Origin: Aspergillus flavus
Taxonomy: Eukaryota; Ascomycota; Eurotiomycetes; Eurotiales; Aspergillaceae
DNA length: 64,000 bases
Direction: 5' to 3'
Assembly: GCF_009017415.1 (NCBI RefSeq)
Contig: NC_092407.1
Span: 2,480,001 to 2,544,000, forward strand
Shown one piece after another: positions 23,375-35,278 of this stretch. Position numbers and translations under genes: made by a program. Position 1 is the stretch's first letter; each line of letters opens with the position of its first letter. The notes beneath the pieces were generated by a model. It had not been told where the DNA came from. It saw only the letters and a program-made list of their open reading frames with translations, and searched no databases.

Positions 23375-24582
23375 CGAGTACTGTACTTTTTATTATGTGC
23401 TGCTGGGTCCTTGTCCCGCTCCCCTCCGCCATCGTTCTTTATCGCAGCTCCATCCCCGACTTTATACTTCTCTTCCTGTCTTCCGACTATACTCCCTCCT
23501 TTGGATTCTTTCCTTTCTTTCTCTTTCCATCCCTCTTCTCTCTCTTTCCCTTCGGTGGATCACCGCTGGCTTTTCGATCGTTACTTGCTGCTGGTGGCAA
23601 TCCAATTGATTAATCTCGCGACTCCTACCACGAGACGATAACGCTCATTCCTCCTTTCTTGGGTCGTGTTTGGAACCTCCGCCCACCCCCCCGTCGCCCT
23701 TGCGTATCTTCGCCACGAACAACCAGCTTAACTTTACACCCCCGCGTTCGCTGTATGCTCGAAGAGGATCATTTCCCTCCTACTTTCGTCATTATCGGCC
23801 TGTAATCTCGTCGATCGCTCTCCTCTCGATTTTCTAGGCTCCAGCTTCGGGATCCGCATCGTGGTCCTTGCCGCAACCCCAACCCAGTTTCCTCGAGGAG
23901 GCAGGATTCCCCTCTGTCTGGATCAGCGCAATCTAGTTCCTGCCCTGCTTCGATTACGGCGCTCTTATTGTTCCCTTTTTCTCCTAGCCTTCTTCTAAAA
24001 TCCCCGTGCTCGTGCTCGTCAACCATCCTTCGCGCCCTCGTTTTGATCCTGGATTAGGAACGTGTTCTGCGATCAAGGAACACCGACGACCGACGACTAT
24101 AGACGGAGGGTCGACACTCCGTCATCTGTTTTCTGCATACGTGTTGAGAGGTACGTCCTGGTTACCCGGTCACCCTTCCCCAGCATTCCCGCCATTCCTC
24201 CCCTCCCCAAGTACTGCATTCCCGTGGTGATGTACCAAACCCTTCCAACAACACCTACCTAAACAATACTCCCAGCCCTCCTACGAACTGGGTGCCCTAG
24301 ATGTTGACCATGAGTATCGTCATCTACAGATTTGGATAGACTCCTATTTTCAATCCTTGATTACGCTAATACATCACCGCCGCTGTACAATCTCCTTGTG
24401 TCGCCACAATTAACTTTCTTCCCCTTGATAGCAACTACACTCGATTCCTCTGAATTCCGTATCGCGTCGCTGAGGATGTTCATTGAATCTTCTCTTTCAT
24501 AATCTGCGGTCAGCGACCCTGCGTCCGGCTAGACCAACTGGAAGGAAACCATATCCAGAACCCGAATTCGAACTAGAAAGAT

Positions 24583-27500
24583 ATGGAACCAATGAAGCCA
24601 CACATTGCGCCACTGAAGATCGAAAAGGGAAACTCCAACTTCTACTCCAACCGCTTCTACTGTACGCAGCATCATCAAATGACACCTCCTTTAACGCCAT
24701 CCAACACCAAGAAAGACGACAGCATGGAAGAGACGGAAACTCCGCGAGCCGTCTTCCATAACTACTTGCGTGCCTTCTACCCGTTTCATCCATCCGGAGA
24801 CGTATCGCCCGCTACCATCACACTACCATTGGATCAGGGGGACATCATATTAGTGCACTCGGTTCACACAAATGGATGGGCAGATGGCACATTATTAGAT
24901 ACCGGTGCTCGGGGCTGGCTACCCACTAACTATTGCGAAGCCTACGATCAGTTACCAATGCGTCCGCTCCTGAAAGCGTTGACCGACTTCTGGGACATCA
25001 TCCAAGGAGGATGCGGCTTCCCTCTACGTGAATTTTGCAACCAGGACACCGTAAAAGGCCTGATTGCTGGTGTACGCTTTCTACTGGTAAGTACTGACAC
25101 CGGGAGAACGACAGTGGGATAGCTGACATGTCCAAGGAAAAATCCGAGTGTCTTACTCGCGACTCCGTTCTGGTAAGAAGCCACGACGGTTTGCGTCGGA
25201 ACCGCAAAGCTTTGCTTGCAGATCTCTCTTCCCTTGTCCGGACGACGAAGAGATGCCAGGAAATGCCCAGTAGCACCAATGACACAGAACATGAGGTGTG
25301 TATGATGGATGAAATGCTTCTGAAGGCATTCCGAATTGTGACTCGCGGTGTTCGTTTCCTCGATATATGGACTGAGGAAGTGGGCCTGAGCCGGACCATC
25401 GCCGAGCTCGGCCAGGCAACACACTTTGACATCCTTCCAACGCCCATGTCTGAGACATTCCCATCGGAGGCTGATACAGAGCGGGGTGAATCCCGACTGC
25501 TAAATCGTAGCCGATTGGACATGAGTCGTGCGTCTAACCGAACGGACACGATAGAGTCTCAGTCCCATCGCCCCGTGTCCGTGTCCACCAAGCGGATCTC
25601 TCACCGAGTGTCGTGCTCAGCGCCTGCTGCGGCCTCCCGAAACCCGAACCTGGCTTCAGAAAGGCTGAACACTACATACGATGCATTTCTGGGAGTCCTG
25701 GGCTCGTTCATTGGTCTCCATTTACAATCACGTCCCTCAACAGAGCTAGTAGTTACCACGGAACAGGCGGTGCGGTCATGCCGAGGTCTGCTGACTGTGG
25801 TCGAGGCGGTATGTGAGCATGATCCACAGGGATGTGGGCTCCTGGAGCAAGCTCGGGACACTATGTACGATCGACTTTCAGAGCTCGTCTATGCCGCCCG
25901 GGATGCCTTCCGACCCGCTCATTCCGCAGATGACGAGCTTATCTTCATGCCAGATGAAGGCAAGCGTCTCGTTGACGCTGCAACTGACTGTGTCAGAGGG
26001 GCGGGAAACTGCTTGGCGAAGGCTCGCTGGATGCTGGAGCAGAGTGGCGATTTCGAACTTGAAGCGTTGACCCAGGACTCCAGCACCGTTCACGACATTC
26101 AGACCACACCTATTCCACAGCGGACCGGAAGCCTGGCAGGCGACCAGAAAGAAGTATCCTTGCGCCTCCCTCCTCCTCCGCTTGAAATTCCTGTGAAGAA
26201 GAACCTCCGCGATTCCACCTCTACTCCGGGCCTTACCGAGGCTGCCACCCCTTCCTCCTTCAATTCACGTGCATTGGTTACTCCAACCACTGATAACACC
26301 GATCAACCCACAGCTATGCTGTCCACTAGTCTAGACAAAATGTCCACCTCATTGATGCAGGACGCTCATGTGGCAGATAGCATCCAGTGTCGCGACAGTC
26401 ACCCGACGTCTGAAGTCAGTGAGTCCTTCGGCCGCGGCATCACCAGCACCGGGAGCAGCTTCACATACAACAGTCATCTCCGTGACTCCGAAATGAGCGG
26501 GGTCTCCCAGACATCCACCCGGGCCACCTCTCCGGACATTTGCAACAGCTACCAAGCTCCATCGCTGCATGGCAGTATCAGCCACTCGACTTTGGCCGAG
26601 GAGAATGAAGAGACGGAGGCAAACATTTTGGAGAAGACCTTCGCTCATGAATTGATTTTCAAAGATGGCCAAGTCATGGGTGGAAGTCTTCGGGCCTTGG
26701 TGGAGAAGCTCACAGCCCATGGGTCGACCCCAGATGCCATGTTCGTCTCCGCCTTCTACCTCACCTTCCGTCTCTTTGCAACTCCAATGGAGTTTGCCGA
26801 AACCCTTGTCGACCGGTTTATCTACATCGGCGATACGCCCCACGCTGCAGGTCCCGTTCGCCTTCGTGTCTACAACGTGTTCAAGGGATGGCTCGAGTCT
26901 CACTGGCGCCATGACTGCGACAACGTAGCACTGGACTTTATAATGAACTTTGCCAATACGACCTTGATGCAGAACCTGCCTTCTGCAGGAAAGCGCCTGG
27001 CAGAGCTCGCGGAAAAAGTCTCGGCAGTCCATGGTCCAGTGGTGCCCCGGTTGGTGTCTTCTATGGGAAAGACCAATACCGCGACTGCGCAATACGTACA
27101 CCCGGATGCTCCGTTGCCACCCCCCATCCTTGGAAAGAAGGAAAATAATCTCCTTAGACAGTGGAAGCACGGCGAGGGTAGCCTCAGCATTCTGGACTTT
27201 GATCCAATGGAACTCGCGCGGCAATTTACTATCAAGGAGTCCCGCATCTTTTGCTCTATCCTCCCCGAGGAGCTTTTGGCAACAGAGTGGATGAAGAAAT
27301 CAGCATCGTTGGCTGTCAATGTCCGTGCAATGTCTACACTGTCCACGGATCTAGCGCATCTGGTGGCTGATTCCATCCTCCAGCTGGAGGAGCCCAAAAA
27401 GCGAGCGGCTACCATCAAACACTGGGTGAAGATTGCCAACAAGTGTCTGGAGCTTGACAACTACGACACGCTGATGGCTATTATCTGCTCACTGAACTCG

Positions 27501-28073
27501 TCAATGATCTCTCGCCTCAAGCGGACATGGGAAATTGTATCCCAAAAGACCAAGACAACGCTTGAGTCTCTGCGGGGCATCGTTGATGTATCGCGCAATT
27601 ACGCGGTTTTAAGACAACGACTCCAGAACCGCATACCCCCTTGTTTACCTTTTGTCGGTACATACTTGACTGACCTGACATTCGTTGATCACGGCAATCA
27701 GCCGTTGCGCAGCCTGCCTACCGAGGACGGTGAGATGGCAGTGATCAACTTTGACAAACATATGAAGACGGCCAAGATCATCAGTGAACTGCAAAGGTTT
27801 CAAATCCCATACCGATTGACTGAAGTACCGGAGTTGCAAGCCTGGATGCAGAACGAGTTGATCCGGGTACGGTCGAGCGGCGAGAAGAGTATGCAAACAT
27901 TCTATCGCCGGTCGTTGGTGCTGGAGCCGCGTGACCCACCCCAAACTCCACGCTCGATTCCTCCTCAACCTGAGTCGAGCGCATCGTCTATCCTGGAGAA
28001 TGCCAAGGATAAATTCGACTTCCTGTCTTGGACACATCCGTCAAAGGCCAAGTCGGTAGCCACTAACGGTTGA
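24583..28073 (+). CDS. Ras guanine nucleotide exchange factor with SH3 domain (Cdc25-type)
   Basis: Two exons, 24583-25086 and 25137-28073 (50-nt intron, phase 0), give 1146 residues. An SH3 domain lies near residues 60-125 (YLRAFYPF at its start, GARGWLPTNYCEAY at its end). A RasGEF N-terminal domain starts near 663 (GQVMGGSLRALVEKLT). The catalytic RasGEF domain spans about 853-1080, with the hallmark PCLPFVGTYLTDLTF and VDHGNQP near its end. The middle, about 290-650, is Ser/Thr-rich and probably regulatory. SH3, REM-like and CDC25 domains in this order define fungal Cdc25/Ste6-type activators that load GTP on Ras at the plasma membrane, controlling growth, germination and morphogenesis. 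The long CT-rich leader may hold untranslated exons; an earlier start is possible. It converges on mlh3. Confidence 0.85.
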
Positions 28074-28987
28074 AACGTCTGCATTGGTGATATGTGGCCA
28101 CTATTATGATTTACGACAGTTACATTCTTCGATCATGTCTTACGGTGTTATATCATTCTATCATTATTGTTACCTTGCTCTTTGTCCAATTGTTTTGTGG
28201 ATATCCATTTCCTTTCGGGGCGGCACTCGTGTTATTCTATTCGTTGTTCATTATAAAAGCGATGGGTCAGGATACGCTAGATGGAGTCAAGCGGATTCTA
28301 AAAGGGTGAATTGGGATTTTACCTGGGAGAAAAGGGAAAGAAAAAAGAAGACAAAACACAAACTGGGTTTTCACATACAGGATATTATACAAGCCTCACG
28401 GCTGGCTGTTGGGACATATAAACAGTGGGAGAAACACTCCCTGTTCTTTTCCTTTCTTCACCCTGAGTTGGATTTGGGTACATTGGGTGATCTCTTGACT
28501 TGTCGCAAGGAACTGTGTTATTAAGTATTTATTTTTGGATCGACTGAACCGGCTGCATTGGATACGATTGGGATTGGATGGGACAGGAGCAGGACCGGAC
28601 TGGAATGGGTTCATTTGGGTGGATTACATGTACCGTACTTTTGTATATACAATTTTCTGACAATAATCCTAATATTGTCTATCTTGATGACATTCTTTCC
28701 ATCCTTGATCACCTCTGTACTGTAGACCCTAAGACCTGCGAGGCATGTGCCAGTCAGTAGAATGAAGCTTAACAGTAACGTCCAGTTGTTTCGATTGCTC
28801 CCTACTTCGAGCCGAGGTCGAGCAATGTCTAATAGCTGGTTAACTACCTGAGTCCTGGGGGTGCAAAGCCTACACGTATTCGGCTTTTGCAGTGTATCTG
28901 TTTGCGTCGTGGCAGGTTCGTTTCTCCGGGACTATCTAGTTGTAAGGTGCATCGTGCGCTAAATCATTGACTGCTAAACAACATGGA
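28074..28987. other. Convergent 3' region between RasGEF and mlh3
   Basis: About 0.9 kb holding the 3' ends of two convergent genes. A 146-codon open frame (28084-28524) begins without an ATG and has no motif; it is most likely RasGEF 3' untranslated sequence. Confidence 0.6.
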
Positions 28988-31827
28988 TCAGGTTAAGGGA
29001 GATGCAATCTTGTCCCTCCAGGTTTTGAACACTTCAGCAAAGTCAGACTGCTCTTCTTCTCCGCTCGTGTACTCAGCTCCTGGATGAACCATTGTCAACG
29101 TATCCGTCATGTCAAGTAACGGGATCATTGATGGCCGTCCATGTGCACATTGGAACGGAAAGACGCATCGTGCGAGGTTTTCGACAAGGCTTTGACATTC
29201 CCCAATCGTCAGCTCATCGTTAAACATGATGGCGGTCCGACAGGCCCGTGAGTTCAACAGCTCAATGATTCCCTGGGGGCAAATATCAAGTTGTTCCGCC
29301 CAGCGGTCCTGCTCCAAAACTGATACCCTGTTCTCAGGTCCCCTGCCGTTTTCCTCGCGTCTCCAAATCTCCCCCCGAATTAGATTTGTAACCAATTCTG
29401 GCTCGAGCCTGCAGCGCTCGGCGATAAGCATGGGGAGTGTATGCACAAAAATGTATGCAGATTTGTCTGCTGGCCCCTGTTCAACGGTGTACTCAACACC
29501 CCAAAACTCAAAAAACTGTTTATATCTTCCAAAAACATATGCCTCGGTAACCGGTATCTCAAAAATAATAGGTTCCAATGTGACCGTCTGTACCTGCCTA
29601 GAGCCTTCTACTGGTGGTGTGAAGTACTCTTCGAATAATCTCTCCACCCGGCATCGCTCATCAGCAGCATGCTGATCGATAAGAACCAGGATTGAACCAG
29701 GACCATTGCTATAATCACTCGCTGCCGTAGATCTTATCTCAGCTAGGATGAACTTATGGTCAACCTGTGCGATTATCTCTGCCGTTTTCAGATCCTGTCT
29801 TCGCAGTTTGCCCCGTACATTTGGCAATCCCAAACTCTCAGACCCGCAAACGTCCGTTGAAACATCGCCAACCATTCGTGCTTTAGTGCCATATCTCGTT
29901 CCGATCACATCGAGAGATTTCTCAGATCGGCTGAAAACAGGGTTGTCCCATTCGTCCATCATTTTCTCAACCCATAAGTTCCGTGTCCTGCTCAAAATTG
30001 CCGACCTCGGCCTTGTTATACTATCATATGCTCGCATCGTCTGGAGTGATCCTGTTGATCTAGGCCTTTGAACGGCATCCATGGGTGATCTAGCACCCAC
30101 TGACTGGCCTGTTCGGGAGTTGACCAGATGACTCGTTCCAGTATAGGGATCGGTCCAAGAAATGGCAATATCACTTCCCGATCCATTCTCAATTCCAGGC
30201 GCCATAGAACCAGTGTCCGTGGATAATACTTCTGACTCCTCAGGCGCCCTACCATTGTCTCTTTCTGGCCGATATGGCAGGTTGCCCTGGGCTGAGCCCC
30301 GCTCAATGCCCTGGGCCTCCTCTGGCGAGGTTGATTTGACTTTTAATCTCGCAGAGCGGGCGTTGTCAAATTCCTGGGCACTTTTGATTCTTGACCACTC
30401 TCCAAAGCTTTGACTGACATTTGGTGCAGACCTTTGGAAGTTCGGAAGTTTCAGTTGATCGCACAGGGCTTCCTCACTGTTAAACACTTGACCTGGACGA
30501 TTTGGTGCACGATCAGATCTGCTTGTGGGCGCTCCAACCGTCTGTTTTTCCGTCTTCTGTCTCCTTTTCCCAGTGCGCGGGCGTAAATTATGCTGTTTCA
30601 AGAATTCTTGTATCATTGCTGCAAGTACATCCATAATGCGCTGGACTGATTTATCCGACTCAGGCAAATCATGGCCCTCATTGTTGATTTTGTGTGACTC
30701 ATTAGTATCTATGCGTATATAGAACATAGGCCACTTGTTGACAGTCTTGGTCATAGGTTTCATATTTGAACTGCCGTAACGGTCAGGATGCTCCGCTGAG
30801 CTTGTCCCTCGAGCGGATATAGATGGAGTGATACTCGTGGTACCGAAATCAGACAGAGAAAATAAGCGATTTACTTCGGCATAGAATAAGCTGACACTGC
30901 TTTTGGGGAAAACTGGATCCATTCCCAAGGAGATAAATTGTATTTTCTTTGTAGGGTGTGGCACAAGGGATATAGCAGCATGAACAGAGAAACCGGGCAC
31001 GTTAGCTGAAACAGCATCCCAGCTGTGAACGTTCTGAAATTCAATTAGCCCTGCCTGCGCAAAGATTGATACTATGCGCTGGAGGTCCAGTTCACCATCG
31101 GTTCGGCGATTCTGAGTTCGGGAACGGATGATGATCCTCTTATCTTTAGAAGCTTCAATGATGACCAACTTTGTCAAGTTATCGTTCGCAATCATTAACG
31201 AGACTAAGAGCTGTCGTAGTTCATCCCATTGCCGATCCAGCTCATCGTGCCTTTGCAAGGCCAAGGCGCGATTTTTCACTCGCACAGGCATGTTCCCAAA
31301 CAAATCATTGACCGTAACGCTAGTTCCATGATTACCGAGCCCAAGCTCCTGTTGGACTGGAGCTGGTATCAGTCGTGCGACTGGAGTTGAATGGTGAAGC
31401 ATGATGGTATTTGCGTTGGAGTGGCGAACATGGTGCGAAGTGATGGTCAGCAGCGACAGTGCAGCCAACGAGGCTAGAAACAGCCCCTTCTGGCCATATA
31501 CTCCAGTGTCAGTATGGTATTTTGACGTATCTACCAGTGAGTAAGCGAAAATCTATCTACTCGACGCACATTCAACTTACGATGCGCCTTCCCTAAGCCT
31601 CCGTCGGGCTTGAACTCCGTTGGTTGAATTCCATCACCATTGTCTTCCACCTTACATCCCCCACGTTGGAAGTCTACCATCACAGAAACTGTGTGGGCAT
31701 TTGCGTCCAGCGCGTTCTTCACTAGTTCGACGATCACCCCATTTAGGTGCGTGATGGATGTGGAAGATTTGAGCTTCGCTACCACTTCGGGCGGCAGGGG
31801 CTCAATCCTGCGACTGTTCCCAGACAT
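28988..31827 (-). CDS. mlh3: DNA mismatch repair protein Mlh3 (MutL homologue)
   Basis: Two minus-strand exons, 31581-31827 and 28988-31530, give 929 residues; the splice rebuilds the conserved GLGKAHHTSK loop. The N-terminal GHKL ATPase shows ELVKNALDA (motif I) and DNGDGI (motif II). A long variable linker separates it from the C-terminal endonuclease/dimerisation domain. That domain carries the metal-binding motif DQHAADERCRVE (fits DQHA-x2-E-x4-E, residues about 701-712), then ACRTAIMF near 845 and CAHGRPSMIPL near 878. These are the endonuclease motifs of Mlh3 and Pms-type MutL proteins. The CAHGRP form, short length and overall pattern favour Mlh3. Known role: with Mlh1 it forms MutL-gamma, which resolves meiotic crossovers and helps loop-mismatch repair. 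Catalytic residues look intact. The start lies 1067 bp from that of the divergent downstream gene. Confidence 0.88.
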
Positions 31828-32894
31828 CGCAAATGGTCAAAATCAAAGGTACATGGTTTACAGAAGGTGATTGCCGCCACATATTGCCATTCCGGGGTTC
31901 AAGTTACCTCCATGGCACAAGAAAGTATGTTAGGAAAAGGAAAGAATGAGAGGCGGAGTTGCTACCATATTAGAATGACGGTGTTCGTTCCCCACGCTCT
32001 GGCTAAAATATCATAATTTTTAGCGCTGCCGGCTCCCCGCCGTGACCATGGTCCAATGGTAGGGCGGATATCTACATCACTACTAATCATCTCGGTCTAT
32101 CCAAAATATCCTACGATAGTTCTGATACTTTCTTCTGCTTTAGTTTTATTTCATTTTTAATTATTTTTTACTGATTACCAACCAGGAGGAGGAGGTAGAT
32201 ATGCAATAACCCAAGCGACTTAATGAACTTTACTTCTGCGGAAGGGTAACCCAGCAAATAGGGAACTAAGTATGATTAGAACTTCGCGTTGCCTGGAGAT
32301 TAGTCGGAGTATCTGCACAACCCAAAGTCCAGAGTTTACTCCGTAGTGACGAAAGGGATGGTGTAAGATACGCGCAATCCTTGCAGTAGCCAAGCCTCTT
32401 AAGCTTCAAGATGGCCATGAATAGCAACATTTGACGCACTGCGATCGGCCACTACTAGGTGTCTAGTGAGAAGGCTGGTACATACAATCCGTGGTTGGAA
32501 AAGATAATCAAAGGCTTTGTTTGACTTTTAGGCCGCCGATGAGGCGGGGATCACGTGCGGCCAACCCCGGCGTCTCCTGCTGAACTCCTGAGGCAAAGGC
32601 AACAACCCAACATCTTTCTGACTTTCCAACTTCTCTCTGGTACGATAACGACTCCTGCTACCAGACTTTGTTTGTGTCGCTACGCTTTTAGCTTGAGCTT
32701 TAATTACAAATCTTGGTACTGCGTCTTCGTCCATCTCGTATTCCCCGATCTCCTGCCGCTCTTATCTGATCGTCTGCCTTGTCGCATTGACCAGGACAGT
32801 CTCTAACGGCTCAGACATTTTCCTGGCCTAGCTGCCTCCCGATACCTTTTGAACGGTTTTGGCTTTCTCGGATCTATACCTGTGCAAGGCCAGA
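31828..32894. promoter_or_regulatory. Shared divergent promoter region of mlh3 and the 431-aa gene
   Basis: About 1.07 kb between two start codons facing away from each other. An exact TACTCCGTA 9-mer lies at 32337-32345, about 510 bp from one start and 550 bp from the other. A TCACGTG E-box occurs near 32551, about 340 bp before the rightward start. No open frame in it has coding character. Confidence 0.55.
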
Positions 32895-34255
32895 ATGGCC
32901 ACTGCTGAGGGCCCCGCCAGGGCGCATGGTGTGTTTCCCCAAGCGCGGTGCCAACGATGTTTCTGGGCTTAGTATCTAATGTGTTTGACTCAGACCGCAA
33001 TGGACGCCGTCGCCCATTTTCCAGTTGGATGAAGCGCCTCGCCAATCTCAAGAGCTCCACCGACTCAGGCAGTACTCGTTGGTCTAATAAACGCCATGCT
33101 GTACCCAAACACAAACGGAGCCTGAAGAACAACCCCTACCCGCTCTCCGGCACAGTCAACATCCATGAATATAACAGTGACAATAATCCATCCGACTTCA
33201 GCGATAGTAATGAACAGAGGTCGTGTTCGCAGAGCGAGCCGTCCCTGGCGTACTCCGGGTGCGACAATCAAGTGCCGGCGACCAGTGCAAAGTCTACCGC
33301 GCCAACTATCTCTACAAACGGTGACACGGCGATCTCAGATGCTGCATATTCGAAGGCTGGAACAATGGCAACGGTGGGCGGTGGGATCAGTTCACATGGT
33401 GGAGGGGAAGGAAGTACCTTCTCCTCCCCAGCACCGTCAGTACGGTCGCTAACCACCACTTTAACCACCGTGCAATCGGCGGCACCTTCCGGTCATCTTT
33501 ATAATACGCAGAATACGCATCACGGTATACATAATACAAGCTCGACACATAACACTACAACACAACAAGTGCAGTTTTCACACCAATTTCCTCCTTCTCC
33601 GGCTACTGCAGTACCGCCCCACCTTGCCCCTCACGGCCAGTCCGTTACGTACAGTACTGCGACTGCAAACAATCTTCTGACTGACAACGCTTCTATCCTC
33701 ACTTTGGCATCTTCCTCCAAGAGACGTCGACGGAACTCATTGGATACCAATGCCTCAATACGTGCCCTCGCCCCGTCGAGTGTTTTCGGTGGTAGCCGGG
33801 AAAGTCTACCATTAAGCGTACTGAGCGGGAATGTGGGAGAACCGTCGAATACATCAGCCTTCAACGCCCCCGGAGTCCTCAACCGACCGAGTATAGTTGG
33901 CCTAGCTAGTGCGGAGCGGATCAGCATCTATTCAGCCTCTGGCGCGACACCTATAAACGGAGGCGGGGAACGCGGGAGCCTGTATGCGAACAAGCCAAGC
34001 CCGGGCGTTGGGGATGGTGCTAGTTTTATAAGTGTGGGCCAGTCACACAGTCGGCATGATAGTAACGCGGCGAGTATGTCCGGTGTTGCTGGGGCCATGG
34101 CCAATACGATCTCAACCGGCCGCATCAGCCGCCGAGGTTCGGGATGGGGAGAAATCACGGGCGATGAAAGTGACGAGGAGAAGCCGAGGGATCGAAAGGA
34201 GGACGAAGAGCTTGATATCAAGTCTGAAGTGCCAGGCGAGGCGAAGAAGGGCTAG
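32895..34255 (+). CDS. Ser/Thr-rich conserved hypothetical protein, 431 aa
   Basis: Best model is two exons: 32895-32928, encoding MATAEGPARAH, and 32994-34255, joined by a 65-nt GT...AG intron with a CTAAT branch-like site. This avoids relying on an in-intron ATG at 32957 and yields a basic N-terminus running into RNGRRRPFSSWMKRLANLKS, a strongly charged helix that looks like the conserved core. The rest is low complexity: Ser, Thr, Asn, Gly and His-Thr repeats, a KRRRRNS basic patch, several RRxS/RxxS sites and an acidic-basic tail. No membrane segment, enzyme motif or signal peptide is visible. It may be a regulated scaffold or cell-cortex protein, but no function can be assigned. Confidence 0.7.
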
Positions 34256-35278
34256 GTTCATGACCGAAGGTTGTCCCAATTTGAGATTGGGGCGATCGGA
34301 GATGATGTTACGCACTCAAGAAACTGAATATCCATGTATAATTTCCGTTCACATGATGACTAATGCAAAGAAGGAAAGGTAGAGAACGTTTATGAGGGAG
34401 TTGGTTCGGAGTTCGACTGTTTTGTTTTTCTTGGGTTTATGTCAGTTTCTCGGGTGGTGATAGGGTATTTGGACGAACTGTTGATGGACTTGATATCCCC
34501 TGCGAATGAGTTTCACTGTCGTTTATCATTTCTTTTTCAATTTTCACAGTCTAATAACATGCTAGTCCAGTAGCCAGACGGGCTGAGAATATAAACAGGG
34601 AATAGAAATAAATGTTCTCGATCACAAGGTCATTGACTCTCGAGGCCAGAATCAGGACGATGATAACACGGAGATATAGAAGGATTGTTGTTGAGTATCA
34701 CGTGAGAGTTACTCCACTCGATGCTTTTCTTTTCGCCCCCATCTGGGGATCAGTAAGCATAAGACCCTTAACTATAAAAATAACTAAACTAAACTCCACA
34801 GGTATTGACTTGATCATATCTGGGGCAATCGAGTTCGACTTCCCATCCTGAAGATTGCATGCACATACTACTCCGTACATTAGCCTGCATCCAATGCAAG
34901 GGAAGGGAATTTGAATTTGGTTGAGAGTGGGTCAGCGCACTACACGGTACCCTACTAAATTACTAACTAATGTTTGGGTTCCTGAGCACAGTCCCCTTTC
35001 AGCTCTGGTGGAGATGATAGGCTCGGCGCTGATGAGAAAATCCATATTTTGTTTCCAATGGAATAGAGTTTGATTCGGTCCCTAGGCATAATTATGCATC
35101 ACCTGATCTGTGCCCAGACGGTTTCTGAAGAATTGAAAAAGCGGCGCCGGAGGGGAAGAGATTCTTTACATGTACATACAATACCCAATCGAGCAACTTT
35201 CACCCCCTGAAGCGGGAGGTATGGTTTCCTTCCAATAGCCGAGGTAGTGGCAGAGATTTTCACTCCAGATCGTCCGTA
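34256..35278. other. 1.0 kb intergenic region upstream of the FAD oxidoreductase
   Basis: Contains an exact TACTCCGTA copy at 34869-34877, 402 bp before the next start codon, and a TCACGTG box near 34700. No coding signal is seen. Confidence 0.5.

Larger units (their letters stand above)
15206..24582. other. 9.4 kb gene-poor interval with scraps of coding-like sequence
   Basis: No intact gene could be assembled. Coding-like minus-strand scraps occur at 18427-18627, 19005-19480, 20744-21019 and 21598-21891, but the frames are broken or lack motifs. Low-complexity tracts lie at 20188-20247 and 23345-23374. Exact copies of the recurring 9-mer lie at 16840-16848 and 22918-22926. From about 23395 to 24480 the sequence is CT-rich and without a coding signal, probably the promoter and long 5' leader of the RasGEF gene. 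Confidence 0.5.

Noticed and set aside
23320..23641. Overlapping 70-102 codon frames in the CT-rich region
   Set aside because: Three frames are open at once because the sequence is pyrimidine-rich; more likely promoter or leader of the RasGEF gene.
24998..25549. 183-codon minus-strand open frame
   Set aside because: Antisense shadow of RasGEF coding sequence.
26349..27224. 291-codon minus-strand open frame
   Set aside because: It lies wholly opposite the RasGEF exon, whose plus-strand domains are unambiguous; the frame has no motif.
28084..28524. 146-codon open frame after the RasGEF stop
   Set aside because: Starts at a non-ATG codon, lies in an expected 3' untranslated region and shows no domain.
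32044..32100. tRNA-like start: TGGTCCAATGG resembles a tRNA A box
   Set aside because: No B box (GGTTCGANNCC type) follows at the right distance and no cloverleaf stems can be drawn.
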